From the NCBI GenBank assembly GCA_011391125.1, contig JAABRE010000046.1, positions 1-41,593 of the forward strand: a stretch of DNA of 41,593 nt, given 5' to 3'. The position numbers and the translations under genes were made by a program. How positions within the stretch are numbered: the first letter of the stretch is position 1; every line of letters begins with the position of its first letter. A model generated the notes under the pieces. The model searched no databases. It worked only from the letters and a program-made list of their open reading frames with translations, and was not told the DNA's origin. This document shows, piece after piece, positions 25,976 through 34,359 of the stretch. Origin of the DNA: Synechococcales cyanobacterium S06. Lineage in GTDB: Bacteria; Cyanobacteriota; Cyanobacteriia; Cyanobacteriales; JAABRE01.

Positions 25976-27373
25976 ATGGAAAATGAGCAAAGAAAATTAG
26001 TCCAACTTCAGGTCATGCATAGTTGGGGAGGAGGTTTAGAAAGATGGGTTCAAGATTATTGTAATACGGATAATCACAATACAAATTTAGTCTTAAAATC
26101 CATTGGTAATTTAGGAATTCCCGGTCAAAGAATGGCCTTATATCAAAATATTAATGATCAAAATCCTCTTAAATTGTGGGAGCTAAAATCACCCATTTAT
26201 GCTACTTCTATTACAAGTCTTGAATATTGTCAAATATTAGAGGAAATTATACTTGATTTTCAGATTGAAAAAATTTTAGTTTCCTCTTTTATTGGTCATA
26301 GTTTAGATATTTTAAATACTGGTTTAAAAACGATAATTATTGGCCATGATTTTTATCCATTTTGTCCCGCCATTAATATATTTTTTAAGAAAATCTGTAC
26401 TGAATGTAATTCAGAAATATTAAGTAATTGTTATAACGAGAATCCCTTTAATCGCTTTTTTCCAAATCAACCTGCTTCGAGTTGGCTAGCAATAAGACAA
26501 GTATTTTTAGAACTAATTAAACGTAATGAAATTACGATAGTCATTCCTTCTAATTCGGTGAAGAAAAATTTAATTGAACTAGAACCAGAATTTAAGAAAA
26601 TTAATTTTACTCACATATCTCATGGTGTTAATTTAAAACCAGAAAGTTTAGTCAGAAATACAAAACAAGGTAAATTAAAAATTTTAATCTTAGGAAGTTT
26701 AGCTTTACAAAAAGGTTTAAAATTATTTCAAGAGTGTTATCAAGAATTAACGGAAATTGCTGATATATATTTATTAGGATGTGGTGAAGAAGGTTTAGAT
26801 TTTCGATATAAACAGGGGATTAAAATTGTAGCTACAAAATATTCAATAGAGGAATTACCCTTAAAAATTAAGGAAATTTCACCAGATTTCGGAATGTTAT
26901 TATCAGTTTGGCCAGAAACTTTTAGCTATACTTTAAGTGAATTAATGATTTTCGGTATTCCTACTCTAGCAACAAAAATTGGCAGTTTTGAAGATAGAAT
27001 AAAAGATTGTGACAATGGTTTTTTAGTTGAAGCAAATAAAGATGCAATTATTACTAAAATTCATTGGTTAAATACAAATAGACACCTTTTAAATCAAGTC
27101 GCAGAAAATCTTAATAAAAACACCCATAAAAACCTACCTGAAATGATTAATGAATATCAACTAATCTTAAGAGAAGAATCATCTCAACAGTTAAAAATAT
27201 CAAGACAATTAAACTCTTTAATGATGTTTGAATTAGAATGGAAAAAAATACAATCTGAATTACAAGAAATTGACGAATTAAAAACAGAAATTACGGCCAT
27301 GAAAAGTAGTAAATTTTGGAAGTTAAGAACTCTTTGGTTTAAGTTGAAAAAGAAATTAAAATTATCACAATAA
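25976..27373 (+). CDS. GT4-like glycosyltransferase (GT-B) with SKFWKLR tail
   Basis: About 465 residues. The N-terminal half opens with QVMHSWGGGLERWVQDY; the C-terminal half has KLKILILGSLALQKGLKLF, then WPETFSYTLSELMIFGIP with the EX7E pattern of retaining GT4 enzymes, and FGIPTLATKIGSFEDRI. A linker coiled coil (KKIQSELQEIDELKTEI) ends in AMKSSKFWKLRTLWFKLKKK. I prefer ATG 25976 over the upstream TTG 25949; neither has a clear ribosome-binding site. Last gene of the plus-strand glycan operon. Confidence 0.8.
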   Translation: MENEQRKLVQLQVMHSWGGGLERWVQDYCNTDNHNTNLVLKSIGNLGIPGQRMALYQNINDQNPLKLWELKSPIYATSITSLEYCQILEEIILDFQIEKILVSSFIGHSLDILNTGLKTIIIGHDFYPFCPAINIFFKKICTECNSEILSNCYNENPFNRFFPNQPASSWLAIRQVFLELIKRNEITIVIPSNSVKKNLIELEPEFKKINFTHISHGVNLKPESLVRNTKQGKLKILILGSLALQKGLKLFQECYQELTEIADIYLLGCGEEGLDFRYKQGIKIVATKYSIEELPLKIKEISPDFGMLLSVWPETFSYTLSELMIFGIPTLATKIGSFEDRIKDCDNGFLVEANKDAIITKIHWLNTNRHLLNQVAENLNKNTHKNLPEMINEYQLILREESSQQLKISRQLNSLMMFELEWKKIQSELQEIDELKTEITAMKSSKFWKLRTLWFKLKKKLKLSQ

Positions 27374-27473
27374 TTGTTATTTATTCAAAATATTAAAGAA
27401 TAAAAAGAACAATAGACATAAATTTTTTCCGATAAATCTCTATAGATAAAAAATCCATAGAGCTAAATTTTTA

Positions 27474-29021
27474 TTACTTAAATGTCACCACAAAAGTATC
27501 ATTATTTTCCAAATATACATCATATATTCGGCGAGTAATAATTGGTTGGGTTTTAGGAATAAATGGTTGTTCTATTTCAGGTGTTTCACTAAATTTAAAA
27601 CCTAAACTATAAAATTTTTTATATCCTTGGTGACGATTCGGAATAAAATAAGACCATGTAATTTGTTTTAATATGGGGTATTTGTTAAAAGCTGCTATAG
27701 TTAAAGGACTATATTCAAGAGGACTACCGATCGCAATCTTTGGATTTTCTGGGGGATTCGGTATTTTTGAAATACTTTCCTCTAAATCGGAAAGAAGTAC
27801 AGTTGCCATCATTTCTTCATAGTTATTCTGAAAATTTAGAACATTACCTAAAGTCAAACTAACATTGGTAAAAGATAAACAGAATAAAGATAATAAAAAT
27901 ATTAAAAAATACTTTAATGTTTTAATATTAGAAAATATATAAGATAGAAATAAACTACAAATACAAACTATGCCAGCAAAACCCATAAAAGCTCTCGGCC
28001 AGATAACTGGATTTTCTAAAAGAACCATCAGACCAGCTAAAGAAATTATAAAAATACAAGAATACCCAACCATTAATAATAAAATACTAATAATTTTAAT
28101 TCCATTTAACTTATTTCTTTCTAAATAAATATTTCTAAATAACATAATTAATAGAGAAATTATAGTTATCACTAAGATGAGGATAATTAATAACTTTAAA
28201 ATTCCTTCAAGCCATTGATTTATGTTTTGTAATGAAAGTAATAAATTATTAATAACTGTTTTTGGTATATTAATAAATGATGCTGTTTTTGAATGGGTAA
28301 TGTTATATTCACCTTTGACAAAAATATGTTTTATAGGTGCATAAGCTAATAAAGAGAAAAATAGCACGATGGAAGATGAAAAAAATATTTTTAGTGATTG
28401 TTTAATATGGAGAGTTTCACCGAGCTTAAATAACGAATAAAAACTAAAAATAGCTAGGTAAATTGAAATGGAAGCTTGATAAAAACATAATGATATTAGT
28501 AAACAAAGTACACTAAAAACAAAACTAAGAAGCTTTATCTTTGTCGTTAATTTTTCCCTTAAATATACAGTTATTAATACAAAAGCCATGGTTGAACTAA
28601 AAGCGGCAACTGCGAACATTAGAGATTCAAAAATGTAAGAAAAATTCTCCAGATTAAAGGGATTTAAAACAAAGATAATTCCGCTTAAAACTAAAAACCA
28701 TAAATCATTAATGAGAAAAATTTTGCCGAGATAAACGGAGGTGAGTGAATAAATAGCTACTGATAAAATTTGAGTTAATGGTGAGATATCTGTTAAGGGT
28801 AATCCCAGTTGAAGAATAAGATACATAACACTAGAAAGTGGTCGTCCATTATCTTGCCAATTAGCCGCATTACCTGTCTCAATAGTTCTGGATATATCAT
28901 CAACGTATAAGACATTAGCTTGTATTAAAGATGCAAGTGATAACATCGAAACTATAAAAATATATATAAAAGCTTTTTTTTCGGTTTTTGTTAATCGAAT
29001 AGAGTTAATTATTTCATTCAT
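27474..29021 (-). CDS. GtrII-like membrane glucosyltransferase
   Basis: A 515-residue polytopic membrane protein with about ten to eleven hydrophobic segments (residues 18-400) and a C-terminal extracytoplasmic domain (about 400-515). The first loop, ANVLYVDDISRTIETGNAANWQDNGRPLSS, contains the DD-x2-R and W-x3-GRP pattern of the GtrII/Glucos_trans_II family, polyprenyl-phosphate-glucose-using enzymes that decorate surface glycans on the outer face. It converges on the glycan operon with stops 100 bases apart. The sugar and acceptor are unknown. No frame damage. Confidence 0.75.
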   Translation of the reverse strand: MNEIINSIRLTKTEKKAFIYIFIVSMLSLASLIQANVLYVDDISRTIETGNAANWQDNGRPLSSVMYLILQLGLPLTDISPLTQILSVAIYSLTSVYLGKIFLINDLWFLVLSGIIFVLNPFNLENFSYIFESLMFAVAAFSSTMAFVLITVYLREKLTTKIKLLSFVFSVLCLLISLCFYQASISIYLAIFSFYSLFKLGETLHIKQSLKIFFSSSIVLFFSLLAYAPIKHIFVKGEYNITHSKTASFINIPKTVINNLLLSLQNINQWLEGILKLLIILILVITIISLLIMLFRNIYLERNKLNGIKIISILLLMVGYSCIFIISLAGLMVLLENPVIWPRAFMGFAGIVCICSLFLSYIFSNIKTLKYFLIFLLSLFCLSFTNVSLTLGNVLNFQNNYEEMMATVLLSDLEESISKIPNPPENPKIAIGSPLEYSPLTIAAFNKYPILKQITWSYFIPNRHQGYKKFYSLGFKFSETPEIEQPFIPKTQPIITRRIYDVYLENNDTFVVTFK

Positions 29022-29480
29022 AGCCTTATAAAAAAAATTAATTTATCTCAAGATAGCACATTATGGGCATTAAATTTTTCTTTAAATTTGTTACTTCTTA
29101 TTTTTACGATTTTAATCGTCCAAAATTCTGTTATGCTTTCACACGCAGTGGAAAATAATGCCAATATTTTATTTGCAAATCAGCTTTTATCTTGCCACAT
29201 ATTTAGCTTTAAATAGTACTAAATTCTGGAGATTAATCTATTACTTTACACTCAGAATTTAAACTGACTAATTGAGGGTATGTTAAGGTTTTAAGCGGTA
29301 AATCAGTGTTATGCTATCCTATTGTTAGTTATTTTTTAACTTTAAAAATTATGGTACAATTAATATTTAGACAAATTCACCAAAATAATAGCATTTTTAC
29401 CTTGAAAAGTAATGGTAATAATCGAGTTAATAAAAATTAAATATAAGAGGTAATAAGTTTTGAAAAAATTGGTATAAAAA
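29022..29480. other. 459-base region without a confident gene
   Basis: Very AT-rich. The largest forward frames are a 34-codon one (29158-29262) containing NSTKFWRL, reminiscent of the glycan-enzyme tails upstream, and a 29-codon one starting at 29351. Neither has a good ribosome-binding site. Two TTATGCT strings (about 29131 and 29311) may be promoter parts. I see no RNA gene. Confidence 0.5.
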
Positions 29481-30380
29481 ATGACAAGGAAAAAGGCCGA
29501 TATTGGTGGTAAACGTTTAATTAGTTTAAATCCTGATCAATGGGTACATTGGTTAATTCAAGACAAGACTTTGAAAGTTCAAGAAATTCTTAGTTCTGAT
29601 TTTCAATGGATAGCTAGGGAAAATGATGTTTTACTAAAAGTTTTCAGTCCTCAATACGGAGAATTTTTAATTCTGAATGAGTTACAATTACGTTATAACA
29701 ATCAAGTTCCTGTGCGAATATATGCTTATACAGCCTTAGCAAAAGAACGCTATAATTTACCAGTTTATCCGGTCTTGATTAACATTTTACCTAATTCTCA
29801 AACCGAAATAATTACTAACTTGTATCAATCGGAATTTATGGGAATTAAAAGTTATCAAAATTATCAAGTTATTAATCTTTGGGAGGTGGATGTTAATCTA
29901 GCTTTTGATAATAACTTATCAAGTTTATTGCCCTTTGTTCCTATTTTAAAAGGAGGAGCAAATGAAGATATTGTTAAACAAGCAGTAATTAAATTACGCG
30001 CTAATGAAACTTTAACAGATTTAGAACCATTACTATCATTTTTTGCTAGTTTTGTCTTTGAAATACCTTTAGTTCAAGAAATCATGAGGTGGGATATGAC
30101 TATTTTAAGAGAATCTCCTTGGTATCAACAAATTCTTAAAGAAGGATTAGAAACTGGGGAAAAACAAGGCCGACAACAGGGTTTACAACAAGGTTTACAA
30201 CAAGAAAGTCTGAAATTAGTATCAAAATTAATGGAGCGTCGTTTTGGTAATTTATCAGCAGATTTAAACCCAAAAATTAGGCAATTATCTATTGCTCAAT
30301 TAGAAGATTTAGCAGCAGAATTACTAGAGATTCGGGAATTATCTCAATTGGAAATTTGGTTTGAACAAAATCTTAATTGA
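29481..30380 (+). CDS. Rpn/PD-(D/E)XK-like protein with DUF4351 tail
   Basis: A 299-residue protein of the large cyanobacterial Rpn/transposase-like (DUF4351) group. The fold core reads WIARENDVLLKVFSPQYGEFLILNELQLRY, with E and Q of NELQ at the catalytic strand. A Q-G repeat (KQGRQQGLQQGLQQES, near 230-248) links to the C-terminal DUF4351 segment SKLMERRFGNLSADL and LSIAQLEDLAAELLEI. Relatives have recombination-promoting nuclease activity; many cyanobacterial copies are numerous and of unknown role. There is no transposase or terminal repeat here. A 17-bp inverted repeat follows. Confidence 0.75.
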   Translation: MTRKKADIGGKRLISLNPDQWVHWLIQDKTLKVQEILSSDFQWIARENDVLLKVFSPQYGEFLILNELQLRYNNQVPVRIYAYTALAKERYNLPVYPVLINILPNSQTEIITNLYQSEFMGIKSYQNYQVINLWEVDVNLAFDNNLSSLLPFVPILKGGANEDIVKQAVIKLRANETLTDLEPLLSFFASFVFEIPLVQEIMRWDMTILRESPWYQQILKEGLETGEKQGRQQGLQQGLQQESLKLVSKLMERRFGNLSADLNPKIRQLSIAQLEDLAAELLEIRELSQLEIWFEQNLN

Positions 30381-30394
30381 TTCTTTATAACAGT

Positions 30395-30463
30395 AAAAAA
30401 CCTGGTTTCTTCTGTTATTTAATGAGATGAACCTTAAATTAATAAAAAGAAACCAGGTTTTTT
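30395..30463 (+). terminator. 17-bp inverted repeat with long loop
   Basis: AAAAAACCTGGTTTCTT (30395-30411) and AAGAAACCAGGTTTTTT (30447-30463) are exact reverse complements around a 35-base loop, and the right arm ends in a T run. It probably terminates the upstream gene. Confidence 0.6.
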
Positions 30464-30527
30464 GATTAACTCAAGTAAAATTTTATGTTATAATCGGCTT
30501 TTATTAAATGTGTTTTAATTAAAAATC

Positions 30528-32909
30528 ATGGCAGATTTACTTATTTTTGGTACAACTAACTCGGATACTATTTCACCAACGACTAGCAATCATAGTATTT
30601 TTGCTGGTGGAGATAATGATTTAATTGATCTTTCTCAGAGTAGTGGTAATAATCGTGTTTATGGTGGTGGTGGAAATGATCGGTTAATTGCGAGTTTTAA
30701 TGACCATCTTTTCGGTGGTAATGGTGATGATCAATTATTTACTGGTAATGGTGGTAATCTCCTTTCTGGAGGTAATGGAAATGACCAATTTTGGTTAGCT
30801 GAAAATGGTATTATTCCCGAATATCATACTACTATTCCTGATTTTACCAGTGGTATAGATAAGATTATTATTGATAATGTGACTGGTGTTTCTCAGTTAA
30901 GTGATTTAACTTTAATTGACCAAAATGGCGGGACTTTAATTAAAATTGGGGAGGACAATTTAGCTGTTTTATTAGGAGTTAATCAAGACCAATTAACCGA
31001 TTCTAACTTTGTTTTTAAAACACCTGCAATCATCGCAAATTTAGCTAGTGATACTGGTGTTAGTAACACAGATGGTATTACTTTTAATGCGACAATTACG
31101 GGAAGTTTAATTGGAACTAATCTAACTTCTTTACAAGCAACTTTAAATGATAATAACCCCGTTAATGTTACTTTAAATGAAGACGGTAGTTTTATTTTAA
31201 CTAGCGAAAAATTAGCGGAACTTAACGGTGGAACTTTAGCAGATGGTCAGTATAATTTAAAGTTAATTGCTGTTGATAATAGTGGTAACAATTCCGAGGT
31301 AACTGTTGAATTTACCCTTGATAATACCATACCTGATTTAACCACAAATTTAGCAAATGATACGGGTGTTAGTAACGAAGATAAGATAACTTCTGATCCT
31401 ACTATTACGGGAAGTTTAATTGAGTCTAATTTAGATTCTTTTCAAGCAACTTTAAATGAGAATAACCCCGTTGATGTTACTTTAAATGGAGACGGTAGTT
31501 TTACTTTAGATTCTGCTAAATTAATGGAACTTAACGGCGGAAATTTACCAGATGGTGACTATATTTTAGAGTTAAGTGTTACTGATAAAGTTGGTTTTAA
31601 TGCTGGAGATACTGTTGAGTTTACCCTGGATACTACCGCTCCAATTTTAACAGCAAATTTAGCAAATGATACGGGTGTTAGTAATGAAGATAAGATCACG
31701 AATGATGCTACTATTACGGGAAGTTTACTTGAGTCTAATGTCGATTCTTTTCAAGCCAAATTAAATGATCATAACCCCGTTGATGTTACTTTAAATGAAG
31801 ACGGTAGTTTTACTTTAGATTCTGCTAAATTAACGGAAATTAACGATGGTATTTTACCAGATGGAAGCTATACTTTACAGTTAATTGCGGTTGATAAAAT
31901 TGATAATAATGCGGAGGTAACTGTTAGTTTTACCCTAGATAATACTACACCTGCAATAACCGCAAATTTAGCTAATGATACCGGTGTTAGTAATGAAGAT
32001 CAGGTCACGAATGATCCGACTATTACGGGGAATTTAATTGAGTCGAATTTAACTTCATTTAAAGCAACTTTAAATACTAATAATCCAGTTGATATTAGTT
32101 TAAATAATGACGGAAGTTTTAGTTTAACTAAAGAGAAATTAACGGAAATTAATGGGGGAACTTTACCAGATGGAAGCTATACTTTGCAGTTAATTGCGAT
32201 CGATAATAGTGGGAATAATTCTGAAGTAAATGTGAATTTTACCCTGGATACTACTGCACCTACTTTAACTGTAACAAATCCGAGTTTTAAATTAAGTACA
32301 TTGACTCCAGATTTAAGTATAGAAAATAGTCCAGTTGACCCGACTATTGTTAATTTAGCAAGTAAGGAATGGGGTTTAGGAAATATAGAAGGTCAGGTAA
32401 CAGATACTAATTTATCTAGTATTAATTATCAGTTAAATAATGGTAATCCTCTGACAATTACTGTTAATGAAAACGGCGAATTTAGCCAAGAATTAGCATT
32501 AGCAGGATTAGCAAATACCTATCCGAATTTAACAGTAACTGCGACAGATTTAGCGGGTAATATTAGCACTGATAATCGCATTCTTGGGGTTATTTTAACC
32601 ACAGAAACGGGTTTAGGTTATCTTGATACTACCATAGGAACTGGTGATTCTCCTGACCCAAATTTAACGGATAAAGATGATGTTACTGTACATTATACGG
32701 GGACTTTCACCGATGGTAGCGTTTTTGATAGTTCTCGTGATCGGGGTACTCCTTCAACTTTTTCCTTAAATGAAGTAATTCTTGGTTTTAAAGAAGGTAT
32801 AGATAGTATGAATGTGGGAGGTCGTCGAATCTTATTTTTACCATCTAATTTGGGTTATAATGATGGTAAGGTCAGAATTTTCGATGTGGAATTATTCGGT
32901 ATTAGTTAG
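30528..32909 (+). CDS. RTX / Ig-like repeat protein with C-terminal FKBP isomerase domain
   Basis: A 793-residue mosaic. Residues 1-130 carry calcium-binding RTX-like turns (GGDNDLIDLS, GGGGNDRLIA, GGNGDDQLF, GGNGNDQFWL) without a signal peptide, as for type I secretion. Residues 170-581 are four 103-residue Ig-like repeats (NLANDTGVSNEDKITNDPTI...DGSFTLDSAKL...SYTLQLIAVD), then a degenerate fifth. Residues about 690-793 match FKBP peptidyl-prolyl isomerase: VTVHYTGTFTDGSVFDSSRD, FSLNEVILGFKEGIDSMNVG, RRILFLPSNLGYND and IFDVELF. The usual loop between LGY and the last strand is shortened. Presumably a cell-surface or secreted protein; isomerase activity is inferred. Confidence 0.87.
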   Translation: MADLLIFGTTNSDTISPTTSNHSIFAGGDNDLIDLSQSSGNNRVYGGGGNDRLIASFNDHLFGGNGDDQLFTGNGGNLLSGGNGNDQFWLAENGIIPEYHTTIPDFTSGIDKIIIDNVTGVSQLSDLTLIDQNGGTLIKIGEDNLAVLLGVNQDQLTDSNFVFKTPAIIANLASDTGVSNTDGITFNATITGSLIGTNLTSLQATLNDNNPVNVTLNEDGSFILTSEKLAELNGGTLADGQYNLKLIAVDNSGNNSEVTVEFTLDNTIPDLTTNLANDTGVSNEDKITSDPTITGSLIESNLDSFQATLNENNPVDVTLNGDGSFTLDSAKLMELNGGNLPDGDYILELSVTDKVGFNAGDTVEFTLDTTAPILTANLANDTGVSNEDKITNDATITGSLLESNVDSFQAKLNDHNPVDVTLNEDGSFTLDSAKLTEINDGILPDGSYTLQLIAVDKIDNNAEVTVSFTLDNTTPAITANLANDTGVSNEDQVTNDPTITGNLIESNLTSFKATLNTNNPVDISLNNDGSFSLTKEKLTEINGGTLPDGSYTLQLIAIDNSGNNSEVNVNFTLDTTAPTLTVTNPSFKLSTLTPDLSIENSPVDPTIVNLASKEWGLGNIEGQVTDTNLSSINYQLNNGNPLTITVNENGEFSQELALAGLANTYPNLTVTATDLAGNISTDNRILGVILTTETGLGYLDTTIGTGDSPDPNLTDKDDVTVHYTGTFTDGSVFDSSRDRGTPSTFSLNEVILGFKEGIDSMNVGGRRILFLPSNLGYNDGKVRIFDVELFGIS
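31035..32270 (+). repeat. Four 309-base direct repeats
   Basis: Copies begin at 31035, 31344, 31653 and 31962 and end at 32270, exactly 309 bases each, coding the Ig-like modules. The equal length and local near-identity suggest recent amplification by unequal recombination. Confidence 0.9.
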
Positions 32910-32916
32910 TTAAAGA

Positions 32917-32953
32917 TTAAAAATCCGATTTCTCAAAGAAATCGGATTTTTAA
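32917..32953. terminator. Perfect 17-bp hairpin between convergent genes
   Basis: TTAAAAATCCGATTTCT (32917-32933) pairs exactly with AGAAATCGGATTTTTAA (32937-32953) around CAA. A and T runs on the outer sides suit termination in both directions. The core equals that of the 8033-8065 hairpin. Confidence 0.75.
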
Positions 32954-34084
32954 TTAAATTTGTTTCTCATAAATTCGGTAGGTTTTATAAATTTTACCCC
33001 CCGAAGCTTCGATTAATTTACGGGAGGGAAAATTGTCCTCCCAAACCCAAGAAAGTTCCGCACATTTATAAGGTTTTCCTTTAGTTATTCCCCCTTTCAT
33101 TCCCAAGTAAATTAAACCGAGGGGGACCATTTTTCGGCGATATTCTGGTAAGGAACAAATGGCAATTACGCGGCCTTGGTCAATTTGTCTTTTATACCAT
33201 AAAAACTTAAGTATTCCCCACCAATTTAACTTACCATTAACCTGTTTTAAGGCTATATTATAATCGGGTAAACTCATAAAAAAACCGATCATTTCTCCCT
33301 TATCTTCTGCAATGGGAAAAACATCAGGATCGATTAAATCCTTTAAATCTTTGGCCTCTTCTAAAAATTCTTCTTCACTTCTTGGGGTAGAACTCCAATT
33401 ATTAGAAAATGCTTGGGTAAAGACTCGGTAAATACTACGAACATCTTTTTCAAAACCTTCTCCTTTTGTATTAACTGGCCTAAAATTTATTCCCGATTTA
33501 CAAGCAATTTTATAGCCTTTTTCAAACTTATTATCTAATGATTTATCCAAGGGAAAATTATAAGCAAAAGCATCTTTTGCTTTTTGCCAATTATCCTTTT
33601 CCATGAATTCTGAATAGTATTTCGCATTATATGGCATCATAAATAAGGGTGCTGACTCGAAACCATCTACTAAGAATAAGCAGTTATTGTGGGTAGATAA
33701 ATTAATTGGTCCACGAATTTTAGTGATATTTCGCTCTTTTAACCATTGGCTCGCTGTATTGAACAAAGCCTGAGCTACCTCAAAGTTTTCGACACATTCA
33801 AAATAACCAAATAAACCGATATTTTCCTGCTCTCTTTCGATTAATCTGCGATTGATTGCTGCAACTATTCTTCCTAAAGGTTGGTTATTACTATGAGAAA
33901 TTGCCAGAAAAGCTTGAAATTCTCCATATTCTAAAAAGAGGTTATTTTCGGGGTTTATTTGCTTACTAATACTGCTTCTAATTGGTGCAACAAAATAAGG
34001 GTCATTTTGATAAATTAGAGCTGGTAAATCGAGGAATAAGTTCCGATCGCCTTCCGTTAAAACAGGTTTAATGACAAAATCCAT
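32954..34084 (-). CDS. GNAT-fold acyltransferase-like protein (YghO / ceramide-synthase-like)
   Basis: A 376-residue soluble protein. DLPALIYQNDPYFVAPI near 19-35, NQPLGRIVAAINRRLIE, GLFGYFECVENFEVAQAL, RGPINLSTHNNCLFLVDGF and LFMMPYNAKYY follow the pattern I recall for the large GNAT-related family of E. coli YghO, in which the bacterial ceramide synthase of Caulobacter also falls. The C-terminal half (RVIAICSLPEYRRKMVPLGLIYLG) is a second acyl-CoA/ACP-binding GNAT core. On the same strand upstream, after a heptamer array, is an alpha-oxoamine synthase, the enzyme type that makes long-chain bases. Activity on such a product is inference. Confidence 0.62.
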   Translation of the reverse strand: MDFVIKPVLTEGDRNLFLDLPALIYQNDPYFVAPIRSSISKQINPENNLFLEYGEFQAFLAISHSNNQPLGRIVAAINRRLIEREQENIGLFGYFECVENFEVAQALFNTASQWLKERNITKIRGPINLSTHNNCLFLVDGFESAPLFMMPYNAKYYSEFMEKDNWQKAKDAFAYNFPLDKSLDNKFEKGYKIACKSGINFRPVNTKGEGFEKDVRSIYRVFTQAFSNNWSSTPRSEEEFLEEAKDLKDLIDPDVFPIAEDKGEMIGFFMSLPDYNIALKQVNGKLNWWGILKFLWYKRQIDQGRVIAICSLPEYRRKMVPLGLIYLGMKGGITKGKPYKCAELSWVWEDNFPSRKLIEASGGKIYKTYRIYEKQI

Positions 34085-34184
34085 GGTGATTAATGATTAA
34101 TAATTAATGGTAAGGGTCTGGTTTCCCAGCCCTCAGTAAGACGTAGATAATAAGAGATAATCTTTAAATGGATAGTTTTTCTAT

Positions 34185-34359
34185 CAACTATCAACTATCA
34201 ACTGTCAACTGTCAACTATCAACTGTCAACTGTCAACTATCAACTGTCAACTGTCAACTATCAACTGTCAACTGTCAACTATCAACTGTCAACTGTCAAC
34301 TATCAACTGTCAACTGTCAACTATCAACTGTCAACTATCAAGTATCAACTATCAACTAT
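34185..34359. repeat. 25-copy heptanucleotide array (CAACTRT)
   Basis: Twenty-five consecutive 7-base units run without interruption from 34185 to 34359. Unit types alternate CAACTAT, CAACTGT, CAACTGT, giving a 21-base higher-order period over most of the array; one unit is CAAGTAT. It fits the short tandemly repeated repetitive (STRR) heptamers known in cyanobacteria. A frame of 64 codons through it (QLSTVNC repeated) is an artefact. It ends at the stop codon of the oxoamine synthase gene. Confidence 0.95.

Noticed and set aside
30169-30206. Q-G repeat in the DUF4351 protein as a possible unstable repeat
   Set aside because: The QGxQQGLQQGLQQ segment is a usual linker in this family and too short to be treated as a separate repeat locus.
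34185-34359. Heptamer array considered as a CRISPR array
   Set aside because: Units are 7 bases and contiguous with no spacers, which is a tandem repeat and not a CRISPR.
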